Source: Clostridium sp. CAG:253
GTDB taxonomy: Bacteria > Bacillota > Clostridia > Lachnospirales > Lachnospiraceae
Assembly: GCA_000436755.1 (NCBI GenBank)
Contig: FR887325.1
Coordinates: 447 to 27,859 of the forward strand
Length of the DNA stretch: 27,413 nucleotides
Reading direction: 5' to 3'
This document shows, piece after piece, positions 8,701-16,872 of this stretch. Each line of letters starts with the position of its first letter. Positions within the stretch are counted from its first letter, which is position 1. The notes under the pieces were generated by a model. It was not told the origin of the DNA. It did no database searches and was given only the letters and a program-made list of their open reading frames with translations. The position numbers were made by a program, and so were the translations under genes.

Positions 8701-8932
8701 TCTGTGACCATATAAGGAAACAATTCATATCTGTATCATTTCCCTTGTAAACTGCTGCCGCAATAATTCTTGCAACAAATGCCGCTCCGAATATAATCCA
8801 AAGCAAGACTAAATATGATTTGTCCTGACTGTTTTCTTCCTTTCCTTTTTCTCTAATAAGGCTGCTTATTGGGTTGCAGCACAAAAGCGTTATTACAAAA
8901 CCCAATATCGCAACAATATTAATAGCTGCCAT
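5768..8932 (-). CDS. Two-module GT-C glycosyltransferase with PMT-like C-terminal half
   Basis: A 1054-residue multi-pass membrane protein with two glycosyltransferase modules of the GT-C fold. Module one (about 1-435) shows NDTDMNCF (65-72), HDYPPGY (94-100), AVWGQTDS (173-180) and MHERYLFP (354-361), as in polyprenyl-phosphate-dependent mannosyltransferase-like enzymes. A basic cytoplasmic linker (440-480) and one membrane helix follow. An outside domain (about 505-620) resembles a carbohydrate-binding beta-sandwich (inference). Module two (about 640-1054) is PMT-like (family 39), with the FDE motif at 641-643 and ENTHPPLG at 661-668. Proteins of this kind transfer a sugar from a lipid carrier to protein or glycan outside the membrane. 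AAGGAG sits about 8 bases before the ATG. It follows the rhomboid-like gene by 12 bases. Donor and acceptor cannot be told from sequence. Confidence 0.88.
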   Translation of the reverse strand: MAAINIVAILGFVITLLCCNPISSLIREKGKEENSQDKSYLVLLWIIFGAAFVARIIAAAVYKGNDTDMNCFLIWSQNVFDEGISKFYLSDSFHDYPPGYMYILYVVGAIRALFSWTWDSKASIVLTKLPAIIADMFTAYLIFKIASKRLKKSGAAFLSAVYLFCPMVILDSAVWGQTDSVFTVFMVLMCYLITEKKLILSYFVFAIGILIKPQSLFFTPVLICGIIDQVFLEDFNWKKFFKNLVLGVAAILMIGVLMLPFGFSQALNQYTGTLKSYEYASINAYNFWNMLGLNWASQYDKLLGVQYKTWGTIAIVLTVIISIIISLRCKKNAGKYYFIGGFVVTTVFMFAVRMHERYLFPAMVMFLLAFAVRLRKEIYMLYVLVSTVAFYNAAHVLFVYDNTNFNSKAPIPIAISIGLLLTVVFMFYAAAKLYFKPVDDSEEISDIMAQIEKKNQKMQGKMTNNNPIKKSAVLAKMTKKDFIALGIITLVYAVIAFARLGDMNAPKSEYSLVKQGAVTFDMGAEVNVAKLWDFLGYKNNPTYYIEYTNDVNGEWTTLCGQGSEWDAGSVFTWNQKDINVSARYFRISPSAENGEDSILELVFTDADGNLLEPVNAKEYKNLFDEQKLFTGRSTNLNGTYFDEIYHARTAYEMIHHLYCYENTHPPLGKAIMAVGILIFGMCPFGWRFMGTLFGVLMIPIIYNFAKKFFGETWICIVTTLLFTFDFMHFVQTRIATIDVFVTLFIMLSYYFMYCYTKLNFYDTPLKKTFIPLGLCGIAMGLSWASKWTGIYSSAGLCVIFFIQMYKRFREYQYANKNIDGSTDGISHKYISDNFVKMFMKTIGFCCIFFVVIPVIIYTLSYIPFSDGTDRTFITKVIEAQKTMFNYHSALSDTHPYSSKWYQWPIMYKPMWYYSGITADNLREGISAFGNPLVWWAGIPAFVYMLYLIYKDRDKKAIFLTLGYLSQYAPWLIVTRTVFIYHYFPSVPFVAVMLGYSFYKIVQKNPQRKKCVFVYTAAAIVLFAMFYPVLSGYPITISYANILKWFDSWVLVQTW

Positions 8933-8944
8933 TTTTTCTTCTCC

Positions 8945-9850
8945 TTACATAAATTTTTTAACATGCTGATGTGTGAACAGATGGTCTGAACAATATTCAT
9001 AATTTCCATCACACTTTGAGCAAAATCTGAAATCAAGATTTTCATCATCCAGTTCCGTTCTTCCACAAACCGCACATCTGTGTCTCGGCCCTGAATTTGA
9101 AGTCTGTGTCTGCTTTTTGAAAGCCCTTCGTCTGTGTATATCCTTCGGAGAAACTCTCCTGTAATTTCTCGTTGAGAAAAAGAATATAAGGAAATTCGCC
9201 ATAGCCACAATAATGGCAATTCCCATTGATATATATGCTGCACCGCTGCCTGACGCCCCCTGGCTGTAAAGCATTATTCCATAGTAAAAACTCTGTACCA
9301 CCTGATAAAGCATATAGGCTGCATCAAGAATAGCAAGCCATTTTACCTTTATCGGTATAATGAAATACAACAGGAACTGCATGTCCGGATTTAACGCCGC
9401 AAACGCAAAAAACATTGACCAGTAAATATACTGGAAACCTGAATAATAAATTTGACTGTGAAGCGGTGATAAATATAATATCAATGCCGCAATAATATTA
9501 AACAGATATCCGCTCAAGAAATACATATTGAATCTGAATGTACCCCATGCCTGTTCAAGTGAACGTCCAAACAAAAAGAACAATTGAACCTGAATTACAA
9601 AAAACAAAATACTGAGTAACATTCCCATACCGCTTGAAAAACCATACGGCTCAATAAGAAATGTAACCAGTCTCCATATCTGACCTCTGAATACTGCCGA
9701 CATATCAAGACAAAGGTACTCATAATAAATATTTTCATTTATCATGCCTATGACTGCACCCGCACAATATAAAATAATAACGTACCTTATCAAATCAGGT
9801 ATAGCATACCTGCCAAACTTTCTCTCAAGTTTATTAAGAAAATTGTCCAT
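8945..9850 (-). CDS. Rhomboid-like membrane protein lacking the active site, with Cys/His tail
   Basis: A 301-residue membrane protein with a rhomboid-like layout. GQIWRLVTFLIEP near residue 58 and LEQAWGTFRFNMYFLSGY near 98 match the first conserved loop and the G-rich helix region of rhomboids. The catalytic GxSG serine and the later histidine are not found at their expected places, so it is probably a pseudoprotease similar in concept to derlins. The last 45 residues hold CAVC, CSKC, a single Cys and an HLFTHQH cluster, a likely zinc-binding tail. I chose the ATG at 9850: AAAGGA precedes it, and it leaves a leader of about 65 bases after the predicted transcription start. The upstream in-frame ATG at 9901 is only about 14 bases from that start and has no ribosome site. 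Confidence 0.78.
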   Translation of the reverse strand: MDNFLNKLERKFGRYAIPDLIRYVIILYCAGAVIGMINENIYYEYLCLDMSAVFRGQIWRLVTFLIEPYGFSSGMGMLLSILFFVIQVQLFFLFGRSLEQAWGTFRFNMYFLSGYLFNIIAALILYLSPLHSQIYYSGFQYIYWSMFFAFAALNPDMQFLLYFIIPIKVKWLAILDAAYMLYQVVQSFYYGIMLYSQGASGSGAAYISMGIAIIVAMANFLIFFFSTRNYRRVSPKDIHRRRAFKKQTQTSNSGPRHRCAVCGRTELDDENLDFRFCSKCDGNYEYCSDHLFTHQHVKKFM

Positions 9851-9921
9851 AAAACTAATAAATCCTTTCAAACTATAAATTTTTACGGTCTTTTTACCCA
9901 TGATAATAACATCATGATTTG

Positions 9922-9950
9922 ATTATAGTTATCGTTTACATCTTTGTCAA
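9922..9950 (-). promoter_or_regulatory. Consensus sigma-A promoter of the six-gene operon
   Basis: On the minus strand TTGACA (9950-9945), exactly 17 bases, then TATAAT (9927-9922): a perfect vegetative promoter. Transcription should begin near 9915. No other clear promoter or terminator is seen down to the GerW stop at 2397, so it probably drives all six genes. Confidence 0.88.
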
Positions 9951-9983
9951 ACTATTCCGCAAAACATTGACAACATTCAAATA

Positions 9984-10003
9984 CCCCGCAGCAAGCTACA
10001 GGG
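9984..10003 (-). terminator. Weak terminator-like hairpin after the LysM gene
   Basis: On the minus strand CCCTGTAG, loop CTTG and CTGCGGGG form an 8-bp stem with two G-T wobbles, about 50 bases after the LysM gene stop. The tract that follows (TATTTGAATG) is poor in T, so termination may be inefficient. Confidence 0.4.
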
Positions 10004-10055
10004 CATGACATTACTATATAAAATAAATATATTTGTGTGTATGTTTATTTATTCA

Positions 10056-10610
10056 TTATTTTTCTTTAACAAAATAAACCAGACCCGGCAAAATGTAAAT
10101 GCCTTTTAAACCGTTTTTGTTTAAAAATTCCTCAATATCACAATCTGATTTTTCAAATACGTCAAATAACGTATCACCCGGCTGCGCGACATATTTTACC
10201 CATTTATCGTCATCCGCATTTACACTTCTTTGCATATTTTCGTCAGATGCCTCCACGTACACGTCCTGTACCTTATCGGGAAGATTCATATTATCTGCCA
10301 TATCTTCCATAAATGACATTTCTGAATTTTCACCTGTATTTTCAGATACACGGACATTTTGATTTTCCCTGAAGTTTTCCATTCTGTCAGCTTTATCATT
10401 CATTGAACTGCTATTCTTATCATTGCAGCATTTCTTTTTATTTTTAACAGGAATACAAATAGTATCTCCGATATTAAGTCTGTAAACATCTGCATATGGG
10501 TTTGCATGAAGTATCATTGCAAGGGGTACATCATACTTTCTGCTTATTCCATATAAGGTATCCCCCTGTTTTATTGTATATGTCATTCCATCACAATTAT
10601 CATAATTCAT
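10056..10610 (-). CDS. Two-LysM protein without signal peptide
   Basis: A 184-residue protein with a LysM domain at each end. The first (about 10-55) reads YTIKQGDTLYGISRKYDVP and ends LNIGDTICIPV. The second (about 138-182) reads KYVAQPGDTLFDVF and ends LPGLVYFV; it is more diverged. The linker is acidic and Asn/Met-rich, probably disordered, preceded by a KKCC motif. LysM domains bind N-acetylglucosamine polymers, but no signal peptide or membrane helix is present. This fits mother-cell spore-coat LysM proteins such as SafA or SpoVID-like factors, or a non-classical route; the spore role is inference. AGAGGT sits about 6 bases before the ATG. It is divergent from the activase gene. Confidence 0.85.
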   Translation of the reverse strand: MNYDNCDGMTYTIKQGDTLYGISRKYDVPLAMILHANPYADVYRLNIGDTICIPVKNKKKCCNDKNSSSMNDKADRMENFRENQNVRVSENTGENSEMSFMEDMADNMNLPDKVQDVYVEASDENMQRSVNADDDKWVKYVAQPGDTLFDVFEKSDCDIEEFLNKNGLKGIYILPGLVYFVKEK

Positions 10611-10671
10611 TTAAAACCTCTTTTATACGATTTCCCTAAAATGCGTAATAAATCGACCGCTTCTAACATAT

Positions 10672-10700
10672 TTAATAGGAATATCATATTTTATTTTCAA
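10672..10700 (-). promoter_or_regulatory. Candidate LysM-gene promoter
   Basis: On the minus strand TTGAAA (10700-10695), 17 bases, then TATTAA (10677-10672), about 60 bases before the LysM start. The -10 matches 4 of 6. The rest of the 10611-10774 spacer shows no other feature I can support. Confidence 0.4.
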
Positions 10701-10774
10701 ACTTTCTTTATATTATATTCACCGTAATTTAATATTGACACAAAAATTTTAAGAAGGCTTCAAAGCAAAGCTAC

Positions 10775-10803
10775 TTGAAATAAGAAAGTAATTGTCATAT
10801 AAT
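10775..10803 (+). promoter_or_regulatory. Promoter of the activase-CgeB operon
   Basis: TTGAAA (10775-10780), 17 bases, then TATAAT (10798-10803): 5 of 6 and 6 of 6 matches. The predicted start near 10810 leaves a leader of about 40 bases before the ATG at 10851. An imperfect inverted repeat (TTCAA at 10760, TTGAA at 10775) overlaps the -35. Confidence 0.8.
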
Positions 10804-10850
10804 AGCAGAATGTGGCGATTTTTTAGCTATGATATAGAAAGAGGTACACG

Positions 10851-13800
10851 ATGAAATTAGATTTTAATACACTTGGTATTGATATTGGTTCAACTACTGT
10901 TAAGATTGCTATATTAAACAAAAACGGTGAGATAATCTTTTCAGATTATCAGAGACATTATGCCAATATTCAGGAAACTTTGGCTAAAATTGTAGATAAA
11001 GCATACGAGGAATTTGGGGATATGCCTGTCGCACCTATGATAACGGGTTCCGGCGGACTTACACTCTCAAAACATATGGGGATTCCTTTTGTGCAGGAGG
11101 TCGTTGCTGTCGCAACATCACTTAAAGATTATGCACCAAGAACCGATGTTGCTATTGAACTTGGTGGTGAGGATGCAAAAATCATCTATTTTACAGGCGG
11201 TATAGACCAGCGAATGAACGGTATATGTGCCGGTGGTACAGGTTCGTTTATCGACCAGATGGCTACACTTTTAAAAACTGATGCCGCAGGTCTTAATGAA
11301 TATGCCAAAAATTACAAAGCCATATATCCTATTGCCGCAAGATGCGGTGTATTTGCAAAAACCGATATACAGCCTCTTATAAATGAAGGTGCAACAAAAG
11401 AAGACCTCTCGGCTTCTATATTTCAGGCTGTCGTAAATCAGACTATAAGCGGACTTGCCTGTGGTAAACCTATAAAAGGAAATGTTGCATTCTTAGGAGG
11501 TCCGCTTCACTTCCTTACAGAACTTAAACAAGCATTTATAAGAACTCTGGGACTTGAGGGAGATGCCATAATAGCACCTGACCATTCACATCTTTTTGCC
11601 GCATCAGGTGCCGCAATGAATGCCCATGCCGATGTGCAGTCCTCTCTCGGTGAATTAAAAGATAAACTTTCAAATAAAATAGAACTCGAATTTGAAGTAA
11701 CAAGAATGGAGCCGTTATTTGCTTCTGAAAAAGATTACGAGGAATTTACTGAAAGACATAATAAACACAATGTCAAAAAAGGGGATTTTGCTTCTTATAA
11801 AGGAGACCTGTTCTTAGGTATTGATGCTGGTTCGACTACTACAAAAGTTGCCGTTATAGGTGATGACGGTTCTCTACTATATTCATTTTACAGCAGTAAC
11901 AACGGAAGTCCGTTAAAAACTGCCCTTAAAGCCATGAAAGACATCTACTCAAAGATGCCTGAGGGTGCAAGAATCGTGCGTTCATGCTCTACAGGTTACG
12001 GTGAGGCTCTGCTTAAATCAGCACTTCTCCTTGACGAAGGCGAAGTTGAGACAGTTGCCCATTATACTGCCGCCGCTTTCTTTGACCCAAATGTAGACTG
12101 TATTCTTGATATTGGCGGTCAGGATATGAAATGCATCAAGATAAAAAACAATTCCGTTGATAAGGTACAGTTAAACGAAGCATGTTCTTCAGGCTGTGGT
12201 TCGTTTATTGAGACTTTTGCAAAATCGCTTAATTATGAGGTAGCGGACTTTGCAAAAATCGCTTTGTTTGCCGAAAACCCTATCGACCTCGGTTCAAGAT
12301 GTACTGTATTTATGAACTCCAAAGTTAAGCAGGCTCAGAAAGAGGGTGCAAGTGTTGCTGACATTTCAGCAGGTCTTGCATACTCTGTTATCAAAAACGC
12401 CTTGCTTAAAGTTATCAAACTTACAGACCCTAAAGACCTTGGCAAACAGGTCGTGGTTCAGGGCGGTACATTTTACAATGATGCAGTTCTCAGAAGTTTT
12501 GAGCGCATATCGGGCTGTGAAGCAATAAGACCTGATATTGCAGGTATCATGGGTGCTTTTGGTGCTGCTCTTATCGCAAAGGACAGATACACCGGTCAAA
12601 AGAGCACAATGCTCTCATTTGATGAGATAAACGAACTTCGTTTCAAAACATCAATGACAAGATGTCAGGGATGTATAAATCACTGTCTGCTCACTGTAAA
12701 CGAATTTACTGGTAATCGTAAATTTATATCGGGAAACCGCTGTGAAAAAGGTCTGGGGCTTGAAAAGAACAAAGACCATATTCCAAATCTCTTTGAATAT
12801 AAAAATGAACGCGTATTCAAAAATTATAAACCACTTAAAAAGGCTGATGCACCTAGAGGTGTTGTCGGTATACCACGTGTTCTCAACATGTATGAGAATT
12901 ATCCGTTTTGGTTTACATTCTTTACAAAGCTTGGTTACAGCGTAAAACTTTCACCTGTTTCAAGCAGAAAAATTTATGAACTTGGTATTGAATCAATTCC
13001 AAGTGAATCAGAATGTTATCCGGCAAAACTTGCACACGGTCATGTAACATGGCTTATAAGACAGGGACTTGAATACATATTCTATCCTTGTATTCCTTAC
13101 GAGCGTGTTGAAGTACCCTATGCAGGCAACCACTACAACTGCCCTATCGTCACATCATACGGTGAAAATATTAAAAACAACATCGAGGAACTTCGTGACG
13201 ATAAAATAAAATACCAGAATCCGTTTATATCGCTTGAAAGCGAAGAGATACTTACAAAACGTCTTGTAGATTTCTTCCGGAAAGAAAACGGTATTCCTGC
13301 TGCTGAGATAAAAGCTGCAGCACATGAGGGATGGCTTGAAATGCAGGCTGTACGTGACGATATGAGCAAAAAGGGTAAAGAAGTCCTTCAATACCTCAAA
13401 GAAACAGGTCGCCACGGTATCGTACTTGCAGGCCGCCCATATCACAGCGACCCTGAGATAAACCACGGTATTCCTGACCTTATCACCTCATACGGTGTAG
13501 CTGTTCTTACCGAGGATAGTATATCTGAACTTTCTGAGGTTGACCGTCCTACTATCGTTATGGATCAGTGGATGTATCACTCAAGACTTTATAAGGCAGC
13601 TTCATTTGTCGCAAAGAATGACAATCTCGACCTTATACAGCTCAACTCATTCGGCTGTGGTCTTGATGCTGTCACAACAGATCAGGTTAGTGATATTCTC
13701 ACAAAACAGAATAAAATATATACCGTATTGAAAATAGATGAAGTAAATAACTTAGGTGCAGCCAGAATCCGTATCCGTTCGCTTCTCGCCGCCGTAAAAG

Positions 13801-15116
13801 ACAGAGAACGCAAAAAGATTGAGGCTAAACGTATCGATACGGCGCATCACAGAGTCATATTCACCGAACAGATGAGAAAGGATTACACAATTCTCGTTCC
13901 TGATATGTCTCCTATCCATTTTGAGATATTGGAGCCTGCTCTTGCTTCATGCGGTTACAATGTCGAAGTGCTAAAAGCAGACAGCAAATGTATAGATTAT
14001 GGACTTAAATATGTAAACAATGACGCATGTTACCCTTCACTTATCGTTGTAGGCCAGTTTATGCAGGCACTTCTGTCTGGTAAATATGACCTCCATAAGG
14101 TTGCACTGATTATCACTCAGACAGGCGGCGGATGCCGTGCGACAAATTATATAGGATTTATCAGACGTGCTCTTGAAAAAGCGGGCATGGGGTATATTCC
14201 TGTTATCTCAATGAGTGCCGGTATTGAAAAAAATCCGGGATTAAAGATAAATCTTGAAATGGCAAATAAGGCATTGCAGGCACTTATATACGGTGACGTA
14301 TTTATGCGTGTTCTCTACAAAACAAGACCTTATGAAAAAGTAAAAGGCTCTGCAAATTTACTCCATGAGAAATGGAAAAAAATTGCGATAGAGTCGGTAA
14401 AAACAGCCAACAAAAAACAGTTCAAGAAAAACATCCAAAATATTGTTAAAGAATTTGATGAACTTGAACTTGTCGATATAAAGAAACCAAAAGTAGGTAT
14501 TGTAGGTGAAATTCTTGTTAAGTTCATGCCACTTGCAAACAACTTTATAGTTGAGCTTTTGGAAGAAGAAGGTGCAGAAGCCGTATGCCCTGACCTTATC
14601 GATTTCTTTATGTACAGTTTATACAATGCGAACTTTAAGGCTGAATATCTCGGCAAGAAAAAATCAAGTGCAAAGATAAACAATTTCCTTATCTGGTTTA
14701 TCGAGAAATATCGCAAATGTGCAAATGATGCACTTGCGGCAAGCAAACGCTTCCACCCTACTGTTCCTATTCAGAAGCTTGCAGAATATGCTTCACCTAT
14801 CGTATCCTGCGGCAATCAGACAGGTGAGGGCTGGTTCCTCACAGGTGAAATGATAGAACTTATCAAATCAGGTGTTCCTAATATCGTCTGCACACAGCCA
14901 TTTGGCTGTCTGCCTAACCATGTGGTAGGTAAAGGAGTAATAAAGGAACTCCGTCATCAGTATCCCGATTCAAATATCGTTGCTGTTGACTATGACCCGG
15001 GTGCAAGTGAAGTAAATCAGCTTAACAGAATTAAACTTATGCTCTCAACAGCAGGAAAAAATCTGCAAACAGAAAATCTGTATGCAGAGTCAAAAGACAA
15101 TGAAGAAACAGCTTAA
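10851..15116 (+). CDS. Fused double 2-hydroxyacyl-CoA dehydratase activase/dehydratase-like protein
   Basis: A 1421-residue cytoplasmic iron-sulfur protein. Two BadF/HgdC-type ATPase domains come first. Domain one has [10 protein letters not shown] (9-18), GGEDAK (105-110), Cys126 in CAGGTGSF and Cys165. Domain two has [10 protein letters not shown] (323-332), GGQDMK (422-427), Cys445 in ACSSGCGSF and Cys484. Both cysteine pairs are 39 apart, as in the cluster-binding pair of HgdC. A CxxCxxxC group plus a later GNRC lies around 605-632. The DUF2229 part starts near 668 and contains [13 protein letters not shown] near 718. The C-terminal part resembles HgdB-type dehydratase subunits and has [10 protein letters not shown] and [11 protein letters not shown]. 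Activases use ATP to push a low-potential electron into a dehydratase or a double-cubane reductase; here activator and acceptor seem to be on one chain. The substrate is unknown. AGAGG sits 6 bases before the ATG. Confidence 0.93.
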   Translation: MKLDFNTLGIDIGSTTVKIAILNKNGEIIFSDYQRHYANIQETLAKIVDKAYEEFGDMPVAPMITGSGGLTLSKHMGIPFVQEVVAVATSLKDYAPRTDVAIELGGEDAKIIYFTGGIDQRMNGICAGGTGSFIDQMATLLKTDAAGLNEYAKNYKAIYPIAARCGVFAKTDIQPLINEGATKEDLSASIFQAVVNQTISGLACGKPIKGNVAFLGGPLHFLTELKQAFIRTLGLEGDAIIAPDHSHLFAASGAAMNAHADVQSSLGELKDKLSNKIELEFEVTRMEPLFASEKDYEEFTERHNKHNVKKGDFASYKGDLFLGIDAGSTTTKVAVIGDDGSLLYSFYSSNNGSPLKTALKAMKDIYSKMPEGARIVRSCSTGYGEALLKSALLLDEGEVETVAHYTAAAFFDPNVDCILDIGGQDMKCIKIKNNSVDKVQLNEACSSGCGSFIETFAKSLNYEVADFAKIALFAENPIDLGSRCTVFMNSKVKQAQKEGASVADISAGLAYSVIKNALLKVIKLTDPKDLGKQVVVQGGTFYNDAVLRSFERISGCEAIRPDIAGIMGAFGAALIAKDRYTGQKSTMLSFDEINELRFKTSMTRCQGCINHCLLTVNEFTGNRKFISGNRCEKGLGLEKNKDHIPNLFEYKNERVFKNYKPLKKADAPRGVVGIPRVLNMYENYPFWFTFFTKLGYSVKLSPVSSRKIYELGIESIPSESECYPAKLAHGHVTWLIRQGLEYIFYPCIPYERVEVPYAGNHYNCPIVTSYGENIKNNIEELRDDKIKYQNPFISLESEEILTKRLVDFFRKENGIPAAEIKAAAHEGWLEMQAVRDDMSKKGKEVLQYLKETGRHGIVLAGRPYHSDPEINHGIPDLITSYGVAVLTEDSISELSEVDRPTIVMDQWMYHSRLYKAASFVAKNDNLDLIQLNSFGCGLDAVTTDQVSDILTKQNKIYTVLKIDEVNNLGAARIRIRSLLAAVKDRERKKIEAKRIDTAHHRVIFTEQMRKDYTILVPDMSPIHFEILEPALASCGYNVEVLKADSKCIDYGLKYVNNDACYPSLIVVGQFMQALLSGKYDLHKVALIITQTGGGCRATNYIGFIRRALEKAGMGYIPVISMSAGIEKNPGLKINLEMANKALQALIYGDVFMRVLYKTRPYEKVKGSANLLHEKWKKIAIESVKTANKKQFKKNIQNIVKEFDELELVDIKKPKVGIVGEILVKFMPLANNFIVELLEEEGAEAVCPDLIDFFMYSLYNANFKAEYLGKKKSSAKINNFLIWFIEKYRKCANDALAASKRFHPTVPIQKLAEYASPIVSCGNQTGEGWFLTGEMIELIKSGVPNIVCTQPFGCLPNHVVGKGVIKELRHQYPDSNIVAVDYDPGASEVNQLNRIKLMLSTAGKNLQTENLYAESKDNEETA

Positions 15117-15131
15117 AAATGGAGTTTTCTA

Positions 15132-16355
15132 ATGAATATACTTGTATGCAGATGGGATATATTCGTATATCCTGATATATTAGATACTTTAAAAAATCAG
15201 GGACATCTTTTTGATGTCCTTGATTTTTCTGCAATAAAAATGAGTGATGATGAAATAAAAATATTTTCAAAACAGCTTGAATGTAAAATCACTTCAAAAT
15301 ATGATGCAGTTTTTTCTGTTAATTACTTCTCTTATATAGCCAAGGTATGCTACAGACTTAATATTCAGTATATATGCTATAATGTTGATTCCCCGCTTTT
15401 AAATATGCAGCATCCGTCAATAATTTATAAAACCAATCATATATACACATTTGACAGCAAAGAAGCCAAAGATTTTAACAACAATGGTGTAGATACTGTT
15501 TATTACATGCCGCTTTGCACAAATGTTGAACGTGTGCAGATGCTTCTAAACAGCTCTGAAAAAACGGCACATGAAGCGGATAATAATATAAACAATCAAA
15601 CAACTGATTTTTTTAAAAATTCACCATTGCTATATAATTATGATATTTCCTTTGTCGGAAATCTATACGATAAAAACAGATATGATGATACCATGCATAT
15701 TCTACCCGACTATCTGTGCGGATATATGGATGCGGCAATCGAAGCACAGTTAAATGTAAACGGCGGAAATCTTTTAAAAAACATGCTCACACCCGAAGTT
15801 ATTGATATGCTGTCACAATATACCGATGTTAAAGCCAGTACGCAGTCACATGCTGATTTAAAATTTCATTTTGTGACAAGTGTACTTGCGCACAAAACAG
15901 CGGCTAAAATGCGTATTATGGCACTTAACAGCCTTGCAATGAAATATCCTGGAAAAGTCCACCTCTTCACAACGAGTGATACCTCTCCACTGTTTCCTGC
16001 ACTTGTGACACACAAAGGCGCAGACTACTTTTCAGAGGCTCCATTTGTATTTGCACATTCCAAGATAAACATAAATATGACAGCACCAAATATCGAAACA
16101 GGTATACCTCTTAGAGTATTTGATATTCTTGGTGCAGGCGGTTTTCTCATAACTGACTGGCGGGAAGATTTAAAAGATTGTTTTACCATCGGAAAAGATT
16201 TAGAAATTTATGACGGACTCGATGATCTTCTTGAAAAAACGGATTACTATTTAAAACATGACGAAAAAAGAATTGCAATTGCAAGGCACGGATTTGATAC
16301 GGTGAGAAAAAAACATACCTACAATACAAGGCTTAAAGAAATATTTAGGCTTTGA
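15132..16355 (+). CDS. CgeB/DUF3880-type glycosyltransferase
   Basis: A 407-residue predicted cytoplasmic glycosyltransferase of the GT-B fold. The N-terminal half (about 1-150) resembles DUF3880, with SVNYFSYIAKVC and ICYNVDSPLL. The C-terminal half matches the Glyco_trans_1_2 group: NINMTAPNIETGIPLRVFDI followed by LGAGGFLITDWREDL (about 310-350) is the family's nucleotide-sugar-binding segment. Related proteins include the spore maturation protein CgeB and rhamnan/glycan transferases. It begins 15 bases after the activase stop, with TGGAG in front of the ATG, and probably shares its transcript. Why a glycosyltransferase travels with a radical-type activase is not clear. No terminator is obvious in the 39 bases before the convergent pseudogene. 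Confidence 0.85.
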   Translation: MNILVCRWDIFVYPDILDTLKNQGHLFDVLDFSAIKMSDDEIKIFSKQLECKITSKYDAVFSVNYFSYIAKVCYRLNIQYICYNVDSPLLNMQHPSIIYKTNHIYTFDSKEAKDFNNNGVDTVYYMPLCTNVERVQMLLNSSEKTAHEADNNINNQTTDFFKNSPLLYNYDISFVGNLYDKNRYDDTMHILPDYLCGYMDAAIEAQLNVNGGNLLKNMLTPEVIDMLSQYTDVKASTQSHADLKFHFVTSVLAHKTAAKMRIMALNSLAMKYPGKVHLFTTSDTSPLFPALVTHKGADYFSEAPFVFAHSKININMTAPNIETGIPLRVFDILGAGGFLITDWREDLKDCFTIGKDLEIYDGLDDLLEKTDYYLKHDEKRIAIARHGFDTVRKKHTYNTRLKEIFRL

Positions 16356-16394
16356 AACTTTCCTCAGTTAAAATTCTTTTTTACAGCTTTAAAC

Positions 16395-16786
16395 TCAAAT
16401 GTCAAATAAAATTTCCGTAAACTCCGCTTCACTTCCGTTGTCTTGAATCAATCTTATCAAATCGTTTGCCTGCAGCCAAACAGTCGCAGTATTATCATTC
16501 GGATGTACGCCTATTTTATCATTCATAAATTCTCTATCTAAATAAAAATATACACGGTGCTCACTATCGTTTAAAATTCCAAATGGTGTTACAGCCCCCG
16601 GCGTTAACTGCATGATATTCAATAACTCTTCCAGAGACGCAAATGATAAAGCACGCAGTCCGTGTTGTCGGGGTGAGGCAATTCAATGGTTTCCAGCTCC
16701 TTCATATTAAAAACAGCCTTATGTTCAGCAGCTTCATACTCTATATTTTGCTCCTTTAAATAACTATATATCTCTATTTTATTCAT
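16395..16786 (-). pseudogene. Broken prolyl-tRNA deacylase (YbaK/PrdX-like), internal deletion plus frameshift
   Basis: Remains of a YbaK-fold aminoacyl-tRNA editing enzyme that clears mischarged tRNA-Pro. The first part starts at the ATG at 16786, MNKIEIYSYLKEQ, and runs through EHKAVFNMKELETIELPHPD, a good family N-terminus, then leaves the family and hits a stop. The rest continues in another frame: HGLRALSFASLEELL, LTPGAVTPFGILND and IGVHPNDNTATVWL, up to 16395. The two pieces give about 130 residues against about 165 normally, so some 35 residues are missing in the middle (the NLFV...KRVDLK region). The join lies near 16661-16675. A missing block plus a changed frame means a true lesion, not a single sequencing error. 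A 75-residue C-terminal product from the ATG at 16622 is possible but would lack half the domain. Confidence 0.85.
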
Positions 16787-16872
16787 ATTCTCTCATCATC
16801 TTTTCACCAATTTTCTGACTACTTATGACAGGAATAAATTCAAAATCAATAATATATTTCCAGCTAGATGCC

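Noticed and set aside
8893..9243. 116-residue minus-strand frame across the rhomboid/GT-C junction
   Set aside because: Same strand but out of frame with two supported genes and no family match; a frame shadow.
9939..9980. Inverted repeat TTGTCAA / TTGACAA around the operon -35
   Set aside because: Arms are 7 bp with a 16-base gap and one arm is the -35 itself; too weak to call an operator without conservation.
16622..16680. Programmed frameshift in the deacylase gene
   Set aside because: About 35 conserved residues are absent at the join, and no slippery heptamer is seen; a deletion explains it better.
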